Origin: Aphanomyces cochlioides
Lineage: Eukaryota; Oomycota; Saprolegniomycetes; Saprolegniales; Verrucalvaceae
NCBI GenBank assembly: GCA_019828595.1
Contig: JAHQRK010000016.1
Location: 1,426,001-1,490,000 of the forward strand
DNA length: 64,000 nt
Direction of reading: 5' to 3'
The stretch's first letter is position 1, and each line of letters starts with the position of its first letter. Both the position numbers and the translations under genes were made by a program. Below the pieces are notes generated by a model. The model was not told the origin of the DNA, made no database searches, and was given only the letters and a program-made list of their open reading frames with translations. Below, in pieces: positions 12,084 through 24,356 of this stretch.

Positions 12084-14865
12084 CTCCAATCAACAAGGCA
12101 TGTCTGACGTCCTGGTCGACTACTACAAGGACTTGTTTGCAGCTCCCGAGGTGCAGCGATCTGGAGACGAAGTGTCGTCATTTCTGACCCCATTGACTCG
12201 ACACAAGCAACTGCCAGAGCAAGCCCAGAAAGAGCTGTCGGCTCCCTTGCGCGCCAACGAGTTCTATCATGCTATTCGACACAGCAGTTCGAACTCAGCG
12301 CCAGGTCCCAACGCTCTGCCATTCGAAGTCCTCAAACTTGCACCTCACAAGTGGTCGTTGGTATTGGAGCTGCTATTCACACACCAGCTCCATTCTCACC
12401 CTCGCTTGACTCCCATGCAACTTGTCAGTACGCTGGTGTTGCTGCACAAGAAAGGCCCCAAGTCACAGGCCAAGAACTATCGGCCCATTAGCCTACTCAA
12501 CACGGATGTGAAAATCCTGACGAGTATTCTGGCTTATCGACTCCAGCGCCACATTCGACACATCATCCACCCGGACCAGCAAGGCTTTATCCGTCGAAGC
12601 AATATCCAAACCAATATTGCACGACTGGATGACATGCTGCACCACATCAAACTACACAGTCCGTCCTCGATGGTGGCACTGCTTGACTTTGAGAAAGCTT
12701 TTGATCGCGTGGACCACGCGTACTTGCTCCGCGTCCTCCGTCACTATGGCTTTCCCGAAACCTTTGTTGACATGGTTCGCGTACTGTACTCGGGCCGCAA
12801 GTCTCGCATCTTGGTGAACGGCTTCTTGTCCAAGCCAGTTCACATCTCACGCGGTGTGTTGCAAGGTGATCCACTGTCGCCACTTCTGTTTGTGATCGCT
12901 TTGGAACCGATGTGCCAACTCCTACGGCAACACTCCAACTATGGCATCAAGTGTGGGGATCGCTACCACACTGGGAGTTACTTTGCCGACGACTCGCAAC
13001 TCTATGCGGCAAATGAGACGTGCCTCCACCGGCAGCTTGCATTGGTTCAAACCTTTTGCGACAAGTCTGGTTTCCGACTCAACGTAGACAAGACCCAAAT
13101 TCTGACCTACAGCCAGTTGAATGGGAACCTTGCCTCACTACAAGTTACTTCCGACAGTCCCGTGAAGGCTCTTGGTATCTTGGTTGCGCCCAATCTTTCT
13201 CCATTGGCACGTTTCAATTACGTGTTTGAGAAGTTTGTGGCTCGCTTGTCTTTGTGGCTCTACAAGGCTCGAACCATGGCCGGAAAAGTCACTATCCTGC
13301 ACAGCATATGTCTGCCTGTGTTATGGTACCAACTGGCTTTTGTCCCTGCCGACAAAGACCTGGCCAAAAAGATCGACAAGGCCATGCTTCAATTTATGCA
13401 TGGTGAAGAAATCAACCCATCCTCCTCTGTCCATGGCCTCCGTTTGATCAAAAAGGAGATCCTATTCATGCCGAAGAAGTCCGGTGGCTTAGGCCTGCAC
13501 CATGCACTTGCTTTATGGCAACAACACAACCGCTCTGTCATGATCAGATGCATTCAAGCCATCACCACCCCACCCCGCAAGTCTGCCATGTCCGCCTGGA
13601 TTACGCCGGGCTATACTCTCCTCGAGAAGGCTTTTCATCCATGGGGTTCCCCCCGAGATCTCCTCTTGGCAAATGGCTCTTCTGCATTCATCAGACAACT
13701 GTACAAGAATCCCAATATCACTCCAATGTGGAAAGCCTTATTGAGTAGCTGGTTTGAATCCCGCTGGACTCCGTACGGCTGTCCAAATCACATCTCATCT
13801 TTGGATGTTCCCCTTTGGCACAACTCGTATCTGCCTGGACTCGAAGACCTATACGATCAGTGCTCTACATCGACGCAAGACCAAGCCAATGTATTGGCTT
13901 CGCTTCACATCACGAAGTTGTCGCATTTGTTGACTCCGTGTCAGCGAGTTTGGCCAGCTTCGATCTTGTTCGACAAAATCAACCGTGCCTGCCGCCAAGC
14001 CAATTTTGTCCCTCCAACGAAACAATGGATCTCAATCTTGGTGACCAAGTTATCACGATTGTTTGAGATTGTTTCTGAAGAGGATGCTCCCGTGTTCCAC
14101 TTGCCGACGCCAAGCTCTGAATGGATGGAATGGCACTGGATAATTCACCCTGACTCGAGTCCGATCTTGTTGGCGCTTGCGACTTCGAAATCGGCTAAGA
14201 TCAGAGCTTCTCCAGCTGTCAGCTCGTCCATTCTTCCTACCAAGCATCTCAACCTGCCATCCAACTTTTACGAAGACCCCAAGCGCCTTACCCAACTTGC
14301 CGCCTTCCTCCAACCCGACCACATTCTCCCTCGATATGGAGAGTTCATTTTCAAGACCCTTCTCCGCGCCAACGCCATGCAATATCTGTTTCAGTACCAA
14401 GACCCCAAGCCGACGTGTGTCTTCTGTCGTGTCAATGAGACGTACGAGCATTTCCTGTTCTCTTGTGGATATGGTCAATCTGTTTGGTATTTCTTCAAGG
14501 CGATCCAGCGACTGCTCGAGTGTTCCTTTCCGTCCACGTGTCTGGAAATGTTCTACGAGACGCCCAAGCCGTCCGATGGATACTACATCCGTGGCTATCT
14601 GAAGATCTGGCCGATTGTCCGAGCCTGCGTGTATTATCAAATATGGCTCCAACGTGCCGATCGCACCTTTCGACCCGACCTCACAGCGAAGAGTCCGATG
14701 GAAGTTGCCATTCATGCAGCCTCTTTGATCAAGCTACATCTACAACAGCTCCTGGTTGATCTCCCTCTCAAGAAGGGATACACCAAGGTATTCAATGTGC
14801 TCAAGCATCTATCTTCGGACCCCTGGTTACGTCAACACATCATTCCTAACAGCGTCGTTTCATGA
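12084..14865 (+). pseudogene. LINE ORF2 C-terminal two thirds of E2 (reverse transcriptase + zinc motif)
   Basis: Open from the duplicated target site to TGA at 14863-14865. Reverse transcriptase motifs (full-length ATG numbering): NYRPISLLN around 555-565, catalytic Asp in LLDFEKAFD at about 626, GVLQGDPLSP around 681-690, FADD at 725-728, LNVDKTQ after it, and KALGILV in the thumb-proximal region. A C-x2-C-x7-H-x4-C motif follows (C1203, C1206, H1214, C1219), the usual zinc motif of L1-like C-termini. No RNase H domain is visible. It is cut from its N-terminus only by E3; the reading frame itself is intact. Confidence 0.94.
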
Positions 14866-14884
14866 GTGAGCTAACGGCTCACTC
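14864..14884 (+). promoter_or_regulatory. 3'UTR stem-loop overlapping the ORF2 stop codon (E2 copy)
   Basis: GAGTGAGC-TAACG-GCTCACTC: perfect 8-bp stem, 5-nt loop, starting inside the TGA stop. The same hairpin is present in E3, E5, E6, E7 and E13 (loop TGACG in some) and has one mismatch in E8 and E9. In other LINEs a 3' stem-loop is the reverse-transcriptase recognition signal; that role here is inferred. Confidence 0.6.
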
Positions 14885-14945
14885 ACTTCATCTCCTGTTC
14901 AATGACCACTTTGCCATATTCTGTTTTCCAAGTTCTATTTATACA

Positions 14946-14959
14946 GTACGAGGCAAATT
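14946..14959 (+). repeat. 14-nt 3'UTR segment complementary to the element 5' end (E2 copy)
   Basis: GTACGAGGCAAATT is the exact reverse complement of bases 8-21 of every complete 5' terminus (for example 30178-30191). The match stops abruptly on both sides. Confidence 0.9.
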
Positions 14960-15011
14960 AGTAAGTCATTAGGGCCTTTGCTCAAAAATAAGGTTAATAC
15001 AACTCATTTAA

Positions 15012-16300
15012 CCTTGTTGATTGGAGACAACATTTCCATTGACATCCACCAACTCTTTGAAGACTGTCTTCTTCAAGGGGGTAGGGACAGGGGACATGAA
15101 GTGGAACTTGGACGAGCGCTCTGCTTTGTACAAGTGAAGTTGGAACGCCTGGTCTTGACGAAACTGCTTGTCTCGATCTTGCAGCTCGTGAATTTGCTTT
15201 TGAAGGTCTCGCACTCGATCCACCAGCACTGAATCTTGACGCATGTTGGGGACTTGCAAAAGCGAAGCGATCTCCACAGCTAACTTCTTCAACGGCAGAC
15301 GTTGTTTCTCCAATCGTTGAGAATGGAATTCTTTGAGTTGGGAGCGGATATCATTGACCAGCATGTCGTAGGCCTTGGAGATATTGTGGAATGATGGAGA
15401 CTTGTCCAAAAATCGATCCAGACATCCATGAACAATCTCGGCCGCTCGTGGTAGACGAAGTAGCCAAGTTGGAGCTTTCCATGATCCAGAGCCATGGCGC
15501 AATGTTTGACGCTTTGTGATGATACGACAAGCCACGTGGTCAGCCTGTGGAACGTGTGGCATGTGCGTCGCCTTCCAATGACGAAGACCCGCCAAGGTGG
15601 ACGAACAAAAGATGTAGTCGAGTCGGTTGGTGAGTGTGGGACTTGTGAAGGTTCTTGCCACGGGGTTTTGACGGCGAAACAGATCCACCAGAGACAAACT
15701 GTGCATCCATTGTTCCAGTTGAAGGGTGCCGGCCATGGTGGAGGTACTGGGTCTCAACGAATCCAAATCTTTGTTGAGAGTGCAGTTGAAATCTCCTCCA
15801 ACAATGTGGAGCGCATGTGGAGGAAAGTCGCGTGGCAATTCTTCGAAGTAACTTGCTCGTTGTTGGAAGGCTGCCGGCGCATAGATATTGTGGAGAACGA
15901 CTGTCAGTGGACCCAGAGTACATCGCACTTGTAGATAACGACCACGAAGCACTGGGTTGTCATGAGGGACTTGAGTGGCGTTCTTCAAAGGAGAGTGAGG
16001 ATGTATCAACGTAGCCAGACCTCCAGTGGCTGGCGACGTGGATACTTCAGGGTAAATAGGCTCTTCAAAGAACAAAGAGCCTTCGTGGTTTGTGATGCGT
16101 TGCCAATGGAACGCAACACGGTCGTGGAGACTTGGCGTGCGGAAACGGGTTTCTTGGATAAAGGAAACGTCGTGAACACTTGATAGTTTGTCGAGGATGT
16201 ACCGATGACTGTTGGAGAAGCCATTGGTGTTGAGGGAGATGATTTGTGGGTCCCAGTCCACGAGTTCAGTTGGGACATCGGAGAAGTTGTTGTCAATCAT
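15012..16300 (-). pseudogene. LINE ORF2 N-terminal half of E4 (endonuclease), interrupted by E2
   Basis: ATG at 16298-16300; MIDNN start variant shared with E2, E6 and E16. It carries the same endonuclease motifs as E2 (GDFN, RLDY, ADH). It reads to NQQG and ends at the E2 3' junction, the same bond at which E3 cut E2. Substitutions relative to E2 (for example SPSFHN for SPTFHN) show that it is not a simple copy of the left arm. Confidence 0.9.
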
Positions 16301-16378
16301 CACGAGTACAGATGAAAATGAGTAGAATGGAGGGGTCAGAGGGGAGGTTGAAATGGATTGAAGCAGGGGATAGAAGCC

Positions 16379-19300
16379 TTAGAGTTGATCGTCCTCCAAA
16401 TCGAGGGGATCAATTTCGTCGGCGTTCATGGAGTGGTGAGCTTTGCTGCAGAGCTCGTCGATGTGGTAATTGTTGGTGATGCTTTTGAGCATCGAGATGG
16501 CCGACAAGACGGGAGCCGGCAAAGTGAACTTCTCGAGATTGTCGCTGAAGTTTTCGATCAAAGCAAACAGCGACCAGTCCGTCAAGCAGTTGGTGTCAGG
16601 CAATCTTGTTGCTTCTTGGTTCAATAGAACAGTCAGTGCCTCCGAGTTTGTGTAGAGGTCTGGGGCCCGATTTGAGAGGAATAAGTCAATCGTAGCAAGT
16701 GCAAAGAGGATGCGCTTGATCTCTGGTATGTCCGTGGTCAATTCTTCCAAGATTTCTGACGGGTGAATCTTGTATTGAGCCATGAAGTTGACGTGATGTT
16801 TGTAGTTGTGAGGCTTGCCTTGAGCTTTTAACAAAGCCATCTTGCGCTCAATAGTCTTGGTTGCAACAAGTGACTGAAACAAACTGAGGTCTTCATCTTG
16901 TGCGTACATAGCATGTGCAACGAGCTGAGGATCATCTCGCAAAATGCGTTGACATTCGGTGATACTGCCTTCGACTTTCTTGTCTCGAATGATCTTCTTC
17001 GCCAATTCGAGGTGGGCTGCAGCAGACTTGTTAAGTCGTTGTTTCTTCGCTTTGCCTTTGGTCTTTTTCGGGCGTGGCGCACTTGAATCTTCCAATACAA
17101 TTCGAGGCACTGCAAAGTCTTCAAACGAGAGTTCCACGTCGTCTTCTTCGAGGATATGAAAACGGTTGGATGTCGGCAGGGGATCCAAACGTGGGGACGA
17201 AGGCAAAGTACGTTTTGGAGCTGGTCCAGACCGGTAGCCCGTTACCAATTGAAGGTCCAGCGAGTTCTTGGGCTGCTCACTTGGTGGAGCAAGAGCGGGC
17301 GATTCGTTGGTAGACATTTCCACATCTTCTTGTTGTTTGTCTTGTCCATTGTTGTTAGGGGGATCGCTGTCACCAGACATATCGACATCAGAGCCATGAG
17401 AAGGAGCTGTTGGCTGTGGTTGTTCATCTTGACCATCTTCAGATGCCTCAGTTGAGTCGGCCTTGCCTTCCGCATTTGTTCCAGGGTCTTGATCATGATC
17501 GTCTCCATCATGTTCAGGTTCTTTTTCTCCTGACGGAGGAGATTTTGCCGCTGCCTTGGCCGCTTTTGCCTTCGCTTTTTCAGCCTTGGCCTCTGCACGT
17601 CGTGAAACAATCGACGGAGGCAATGTCTTGTTCAGAGCAGCGATCTTGTGCTGAAACACGACGACAAAAGGCTGACCCGACGGATCCGTAATGGTGATTT
17701 CGCGTAGTGCGTCGCCGGATTTTGGCACCAGCACTGCAGGAGGCGCAGACGACTTGAAAATGACTCTCAAATGCGGCGACTTGATGTTCTGACCAGCAGT
17801 AGGGTTGAATGCTGCTATCACTGACTTGGTCAATGCAGCCATTTTCTTGACAATTGCCTTGGCCATCGAAGGGTGACTGACCTTGTTGAACGTAACGTAG
17901 TAGTTGTTGCCATAACGCGAGTATTTGGGAACCAGGAAGTCTTTGCCACCAAGTCGAAACGTTGTGCCTCCCATTTCCACGCACGTAGACAAGTTGTAAC
18001 TTGAGATCACAATGGTCTGTGGGTTCTTCTTGTGGATCAAAATGTTCGGAAATTTGGAGCCCCATAACGAACCAGGATTTTCCTTGACAAATTGATCGCA
18101 GATGACTTTTTCGGACCAGTCCTTGTAGCCTTCGCCCAACTTGACTGTGAGCTCGTACACTTGGGACTGGGGGTGAGCAAAATGTTTTCAATGAAGGCGT
18201 CCATGTCACCAGAGTCTTTGTAGAATGCGTCCGCCATGGCCTCGCATCGCGCAATATCGTCATCGGCAATAGCATGAGCACCAGTGTTGCGATGTTTCGC
18301 GCCTTTGGGGGCATTGCCTTGCTTGGAATCTTTCTTGGACGAAGCTGAATCCTTGCCGGGAGCCTTTTGCGTCCATGGATTGGCCTTTTCAGCGTTTTGT
18401 TGCTCTTGATCGCCTTGTATTTTGTCTGCCGCGGTAGGAGGATCAACAGCGCCATTTCCTTGAGCAACGGATTTGTCGACAATGTCTTGATTTGACTGGT
18501 CATTGTCATTGTTTGTCGATTGTTCCTCTTGAATAACTTCTCCAGGAGTATCACACGACTTCGCTTGGCCGTTAATGTCGCCTGACCCATCAACCTCCGA
18601 GTGAATTTGAGTATTTCCCTCGTCGGTTAAGGCCTCGGTTTCAGTAGAATCCTTCCCCTCGGCGTCTCCAGAGACCATATCCACGTCCTCTTGAGATTTT
18701 TCTTCTTCCTCTCCCGTTCTAGGAGGCTCAGCACAGGGGGCGACGCGGTTGGTGGCTGCTGGCTCAGTCCCATTGGTCACGAGAAAGGCCGGGGCCAGAC
18801 CCCCAGTGACAGGGGTAGAAGGGGAATCCATGCCATCCCCGCAGCACGGTGACTGGGGTACACCATTGCTCCGGCGAGAACCCAAATCGGGATACCGCCC
18901 CCGCCCCTCCGAAGAGGCCCCTGGGGGGAAGTAGACAGAACCGCAGGGTGTGCCCATAGGGGGGGCCCTCGTAGCCTCTAGGGCTGGCATGGACCCCGTT
19001 TTCTCGCCGCCTTCACTGGGGATCGACTCCAATTGGAGTCCAGGGAAGCAGCCACCACAGGCACAAGGCCCCAGTGGTTCGCCCTCCTGAGTGAGGGCTT
19101 CGCTAGACAAGTTAACGACAGTGGTCTGGGGGTCAACCACTGACCCACTGAGGTTGACCCCCCCTGGAACTCCGGCGAGTGGAGCACCAGGTGAAGCGCT
19201 GGTGGAGCGAGACGCAGATTGGTCTCCAGAGACGCTGTTGGGGTCGAACTCGACCTCCACTTCGGCCCTAGGGTTAGGTGTAGAGACATTACTCACACCA

Positions 19301-19416
19301 CTTCCGCCATCCTGATTGGACGACGAAAGTGGGTGAGGTGATACAATACCTGGAATGATGGTGACTCCGTGAGTGTTGGTCTCACGGAGCTCGGAACAGC
19401 TGTTGGCGTTGGACAT
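16379..19416 (-). pseudogene. LINE ORF1 of E4, one frameshift
   Basis: The ATG is at 19414-19416. The N-terminal about 415 codons are open and match the family. One G is missing from the run at about 18169-18173 (5 G instead of 6), shifting the frame just before the VYELTV segment. The C-terminal 590 codons are open in the correct frame to the stop at 16379. A single-base homopolymer loss is the only disabling lesion I saw. Confidence 0.9.
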
Positions 19417-19477
19417 TTTGAGCGCGGCGGCACTTGATAACTTCTTGACTTGAGGGGTACGAGGCAAATTCGGAAGT

Positions 19478-19714
19478 GGGATACACCAAGGTATTCAATG
19501 TGCTCAAGCATCTATCTTCGGACCCCTGGTTACGTCAACACGCCATTCCTGACAGCGTCGTTTCATGAGTGAGCTAACGGCTCACTCACTTCATCTCCTG
19601 TTCAATGACCACTTTGCCATATTCTGTTTTCCAAGTTCTATTTATACAGTACGAGGCAAATTAGTAAGTCATTAGGGCCTTTGCTCAAAAATAAGGTTAA
19701 TACAACTCATTTAA
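19478..19714 (+). mobile_element. LINE copy E5, 3' end, inserted in satellite
   Basis: Plus-strand remnant right of E4: the last 30 ORF2 codons (19478-19568, stop TGA 19566-19568) and a complete 3'UTR ending TTAA at 19714. The satellite begins immediately with CCACTTTTTCTCCACT. The rest of E5 lies left of E4, outside the window. E5 is the outermost and so oldest member of the left nest. It shares a Thr-to-Ala type change near the C-terminus (HAIPDSVVS) with E13. Confidence 0.92.
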
Positions 19715-20195
19715 CCACTTTTTCTCCACTTTTGGTACCCACGTGCCACATGCACATCTCGACCCCATCGAGATACCCACTCGCCACGTCTGGCATGTTT
19801 GAAAGGTGTCATGCTCGTGTGGTGGACGACCAAGCATCAACTTGGTCCGAAATCAACACGCGAGAGTCCCAAGCATACCCCACAAAATGCATCTCGATGC
19901 CACTTTTTCTCCACTTTTGGTACCCACGTGCCACATGCACATCTCGACCCCATCGAGATACCCACTCGCCACGTCTGGCATGTTTGAAAGGTGTCATGCT
20001 CGTGTGGTGGACGACCAAGCATCAACTTGGTCCGAAATCAACACGCGAGAGTCCCAAGCATACCCCACAAAATGCATCTCGATGCCACTTTTTCTCCACT
20101 TTTGGTACCCACGTGCCACATGCACATCTCGACCCCATCGAGATACCCACTCGCCACGTCTGGCATGTTTGAAAGGTGTCATGCTCGTGTGGTGG
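19715..20195. repeat. 185-bp tandem satellite, 2.6 units
   Basis: Identical units start at 19717, 19902 and 20087 (period 185). Each contains a perfect 7-bp dyad ATCTCGA-CCCCA-TCGAGAT (first at 19756-19774), a second GACCAAG-CATCAA-CTTGGTC (19828-19847), a short GCATC-TC-GATGC, and a CACGTG (19740-19745). The array is interrupted by E6 at 20195 and resumes at 49450. No gene is present; open frames across it follow from the repeat. Confidence 0.93.
20180..20195. repeat. Target-site duplication of E6, left copy
   Basis: CATGCTCGTGTGGTGG, 16 bp of satellite, repeated at 49450-49465. It proves that E6 is one insertion spanning 20196-49449, later filled by E7, E8 and E9. Confidence 0.95.
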
Positions 20196-20341
20196 TTAAA
20201 TGAGTTGTATTAACCTTATTTTTGAGCAAAGGCCCTAATGACTTACTATTTTGCCTCGTACTGTATAAATAGAATTTGGAAAACAGAATATGGCAAAGTG
20301 GTCATTGAACAGGAGATGAAGTGAGTGAGCCGTCAGCTCAC

Positions 20342-23300
20342 TCATGAAACGACGCTGTTAGGAATGATGTGTTGACGTAACCAGGGGTCCGAAGATAGAT
20401 GCTTGAGCACATTGAATACCTTGGTGTATCCCTTCTTGAGAGGGAGATCAACCAGGAGCTGTTGTAGATGTAGCTTGATCAAAGAGGCAGCATGAATGGC
20501 AACTTCCATCGGACTCTTCGCTGTGAGGTCGGGTCGAAAGGTGCGATCGGCACGTTGGAGCCATATTTGATAATACACGCAGGCTCGGACAATCGGCCAG
20601 ATCTTCAGATAGCCACGGATGTAGTATCCATCGGACGGCTTGGGCGTCTCGTAGAACATTTCCAGACACGTGGACGGAAAGGAACACTCGAGCAGTCGCT
20701 GGATTGCCTTGAAGGAATACCAAACAGATTGACCATATCCACAAGAGAACAGGAAATGCTCGTACGTCTCATTGACACGACAGAAGACACACGTCGGCTT
20801 GGGGTCTTGGTACTGAAACAGATATTGCATGGCGTTGGCGCGGAGAAGGGTCTTGAAAATGAACTCTCCATATCGAGGGAGAATGTGGTCGGGTTGGAGG
20901 AAGGCGGCAAGTTGGGTAAGGCGCTTGGGGTCTTCGTAAAAGTTGGATGGCAGGTTGAGATGCTTGGTAGGAAGAATGGACGAGCTGACAGCTGGAGAAG
21001 CTCTGATCTTAGCCGATTTCGAAGTCGCAAGCGCCAACAAGATCGGACTCGAGTCAGGGTGAATCATCCAGTGCCATTCCATCCATTCAGAGCTTGGCGT
21101 CGGCAAGTGGAACACGGGAGCATCCTCTTCAGAAACAATCTCAAACAATCGTGATAACTTGGTCACCAAGATTGAGATCCATTGTTTCGTTGGAGGGACA
21201 AAATTGGCTTGGCGGCAGGCACGGTTGATTTTGTCGAACAAGATCGAAGCTGGCCAAACTCGCTGACACGGAGTCAACAAATGCGACAACTTCGTGATGT
21301 GAAGCGAAGCCAATACATTGGCTTGGTCTTGCGTCGATGTAGAGCACTGATCGTATAGGTCTTCGAGTCCAGGCAGATACGAGTTGTGCCAAAGGGGAAT
21401 ATCCAAAGATGAGATGTGATTTGGACAGCCGTACGGAGTCCAGCGGGATTCAAACCAGCTACTCAATAAGGCTTTCCACATTGGAGTGATATTGGGATTC
21501 TTGTACAGTTGTCTGATGAATGCAGAAGAGCCATTTGCCAAGAGGAGATCTCGGGGGGAACCCCATGGATGAAAAGCCTTCTCGAGGAGAGTATAGCCCG
21601 GCGTAATCCAGGCGGACATCGCAGACTTGCGGGGTGGGGTGGTGATGGCTTGAATGCATCTGATCATGACAGAGCGGTTGTGTTGTTGCCATAAAGCAAG
21701 TGCATGGTGCAGGCCTAAGCCACCGGACTTCTTCGGCATGAATAGGATCTCCTTTTTGATCAAACGGAGGCCATGGACAGAGGAGGATGGGTTGATTTCT
21801 TCACCATGCATAAATTGAAGCATGGCCTTGTCGATCTTTTTGGCCAGGTCTTTGTCGGCAGGGACAAAAGCCAGTTGGTACCATAACACAGGCAGACATA
21901 TGCTTTGCAGGATAGTGACTTTTCCGGCCATGGTTCGAGCCTTGTAGAGCCACAAAGACAAGCGAGCCACAAACTTCTCAAACACGTAATTGAAACGTGC
22001 CAATGGAGGAAGATTGGGCGCAACCAAGATACCAAGAGCCTTCACGCGACTGTCGGAAGTAACTTGTAGTGAGGCAAGGTTCCCATTCAACTGGCTGTAG
22101 GTCAGAATTTGGGTCTTGTCTACGTTGAGTCGGAAACCAGACTTGTCGCAAAAGGTTTGAACCAATGCAAGCTGCCGGTGGAGGCACGTCTCATTTGCCG
22201 CATAGAGTTGCGAGTCGTCGGCAAAGTAACTCCCAGTGTGGTAGCGATCCCCACACTTGATGCCATAGTTGGAGTGTTGCCGTAGGAGTTGGCACATCGG
22301 TTCCAAAGCGATCACAAACAGAAGTGGCGACAGTGGATCACCTTGCAACACACCGCGTGAGATGTGAACTGGCTTGGACAAGAAGCCGTTCACCAAGATG
22401 CGAGACTTGCGGCCCGAGTACAGTACGCGAACCATGTCAACAAAGGTTTCGGGAAAGCCATAGTGACGGAGGACGCGGAGCAAGTACGCGTGGTCCACGC
22501 GATCAAAAGCTTTCTCAAAGTCAAGCAGTGCCACCATCGAGGACGGACTGTGTAGTTTGATGTGGTGCAGCATGTCATCCAGTCGTGCAATATTGGTTTG
22601 GATATTGCTTCGACGGATAAAGCCTTGCTGGTCCGGGTGGATGATGTGTCGAATGTGGCGCTGGAGTCGATAAGCCAGAATACTCGTCAGGATTTTCACA
22701 TCCGTGTTGAGTAGGCTAATGGGCCGATAGTTCTTGGCCTGTGACTTGGGGCCTTTCTTGTGCAGCAACACCATCGTACTGACAAGTTGCATGGGGGTCA
22801 AGCGAGGGTGAGAATGGAGCTGGTGTGTGAATAGCAGCTCCAATACCAACGACCACTTGTGAGGTGCAAGTTTGAGGACTTCGAATGGCAGAGCGTTGGG
22901 ACCTGGCGCTGAGTTCGAACTGCTGTGTCGAATAGCATGATAGAACTCGTTGGCGCGCAAGGGAGCCGACAGCTCTTTCTGGGCTTGCTCTGGCAGTTGC
23001 TTGTGTCGAGTCAATGGGGTCAGAAATGACGACACTTCGTCTCCAGATCGCTGCACCTCGGGAGCTGCAAACAAGTCCTTGTAGTAGTCGACCAGGACGT
23101 CAGACATGCCTTGTTGATTGGAGACAACATTTCCATTGACATCCACCAACTCTTTGAAGACTGTCTTCTTCAAGGGGGTAGGGACAGGAGACATGAAGTG
23201 GAACTTGGACGAGCGCTCTGCTTTGTACAAGTGAAGTTGGAACGTCTGGTCTTGACGAAACTGCTTGTCTCGATCTTGCAGCTCGTGAATTTGCTTTTGA

Positions 23301-24356
23301 AGGTCTCGCACTCGATCCACCAGCACTGCATCTTGACGCATGTTGGGGACTTGCAAAAGCGAAGCGATCTCGACAGCTAACTTCTTCAACGGCAGACGTT
23401 GTTTCTCCAATCGTTGAGAATGGAATTCTTTGAGTTGGGAGCGGATATCATTGACCAGCATGTCGTAGGCCTTGGAGATATTGTGGAATGTTGGAGACTT
23501 GTCCAAAAATCGATCCAGACATCCATGAACAATCTCGGCCGCTCGTGGTAGACGAAGTAGCCAAGTTGGAGCTTTCCATGATCCAGAGCCATGGCGCAAT
23601 GTTTGACGCTTTGAGATGATACGACAAGCCACGTGGTCAGCCTGTGGAACGTGTGGCATGTGCGTCGCCTTCCAATGACGAAGACCCGCCAAGGTGGACG
23701 AACAAAAGATGTAGTCAAGTCGGTTGGTGAGTGTGGGACTTGTGAAGGCTCGTGCCACGGGGTTTTGACGGCGAAACAGATCCACCAGAGACAAACTGTG
23801 CATCCATTGTTCCAGTTGAAGGGTGCCGGCCATGGTGGAGGTACTGGGTCTCAACGAATCCAAATCTTTGTTGAGAGTGCAGTTGAAATCTCCTCCAACA
23901 ATGTGGAGCGCATGTGGAGGAAAGTCGCGTGGCAATTCTTCGAAGTAACTTGCTCGTTGTTGGAAGGCTGCCGGCGCATAGATATTGTGGAGAACGACTG
24001 TCAGTGGACCCAGAGTACATCGCACTTGTAGATAACGACCACGAAGCACTGAGTTGTCATGAGGGACTTGAGTGGCGTTCTTCAAAGGAGAGTGAGGATA
24101 CTTCAGGGTAAATAGGCTCTTCAAAGAACAAAGAGCCTTCGTGGTTTGTGATGCGTTGCCAATGGAACGCAACACGGTCGTGGAGACTTGGCGTGCGGAA
24201 ACGGGTTTCTTGGATAAAGGAAACGTCGTGAACACTTGATAGTTTGTCGAGGATGTACCGATGACTGTTGGAGAAGCCATTGGTGTTGAGGGAGATGATT
24301 TGTGGGTCCCAGTCCACGAGTTCAGTTGGGACATCGGAGAAGTTGTTGTCAATCAT
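20342..24356 (-). pseudogene. LINE ORF2 of E6, 41-bp deletion in the endonuclease
   Basis: Open reverse transcriptase and zinc motif down to the stop at 20342-20344. In the endonuclease, 41 bp (residues around 88-101, TSPATGGLATLI region) are missing near 24098, between two GGAT tetranucleotides, which suggests slippage or microhomology repair. The deletion shifts the frame, so the ATG-initiated product would stop at about 100 residues. It shares variants with E7 (SDSRVKAL, STMVLLHK). Confidence 0.92.

Larger units (their letters stand above)
12084..15011 (+). mobile_element. LINE copy E2, segment 2 of 2
   Basis: Resumes E2 after E3, starting with the second copy of the target-site duplication (12084-12098). 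It covers ORF2 from residue 431 to the stop and the full 3'UTR. The 3' end TTAA at 15011 abuts CCTTGTTGATTGGAG of E4's ORF2 (minus strand), so E2 inserted into E4. Confidence 0.94.
15012..19477 (-). mobile_element. LINE copy E4, 5' part, interrupted by E2 and inserted in E5
   Basis: Minus-strand copy with complete 5' end at 19477, ORF1 and ORF2 codons 1-430. It is cut at 15011/15012 by the 3' end of E2; its ORF2 C-terminus should lie left of E2, off-window. Next to its 5' end, GGGATACACCAAGG (19478-19491) is E5 ORF2 sequence and fits a 14-bp duplication with the other copy off-window. Confidence 0.92.

Noticed and set aside
13513..13698. Antisense frames within ORF2 (for example at 12647-12883, 13513-13698 and 14053-14715)
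   Set aside because: They lie wholly opposite conserved reverse transcriptase codons and appear in every copy; no motif or start signal supports them.
4707..15011. E3 plus E2 tail read as one large palindromic DNA transposon with inverted ends
   Set aside because: The inverted arms are explained by two LINE insertions with 3' ends pointing outward and a 15-bp duplication; no transposase is present.
19681..20213. Open frames of 60-163 codons across the satellite on both strands
   Set aside because: They follow from a stop-poor 185-bp repeat read in successive frames; they repeat the same peptides and have no start context or relatives.
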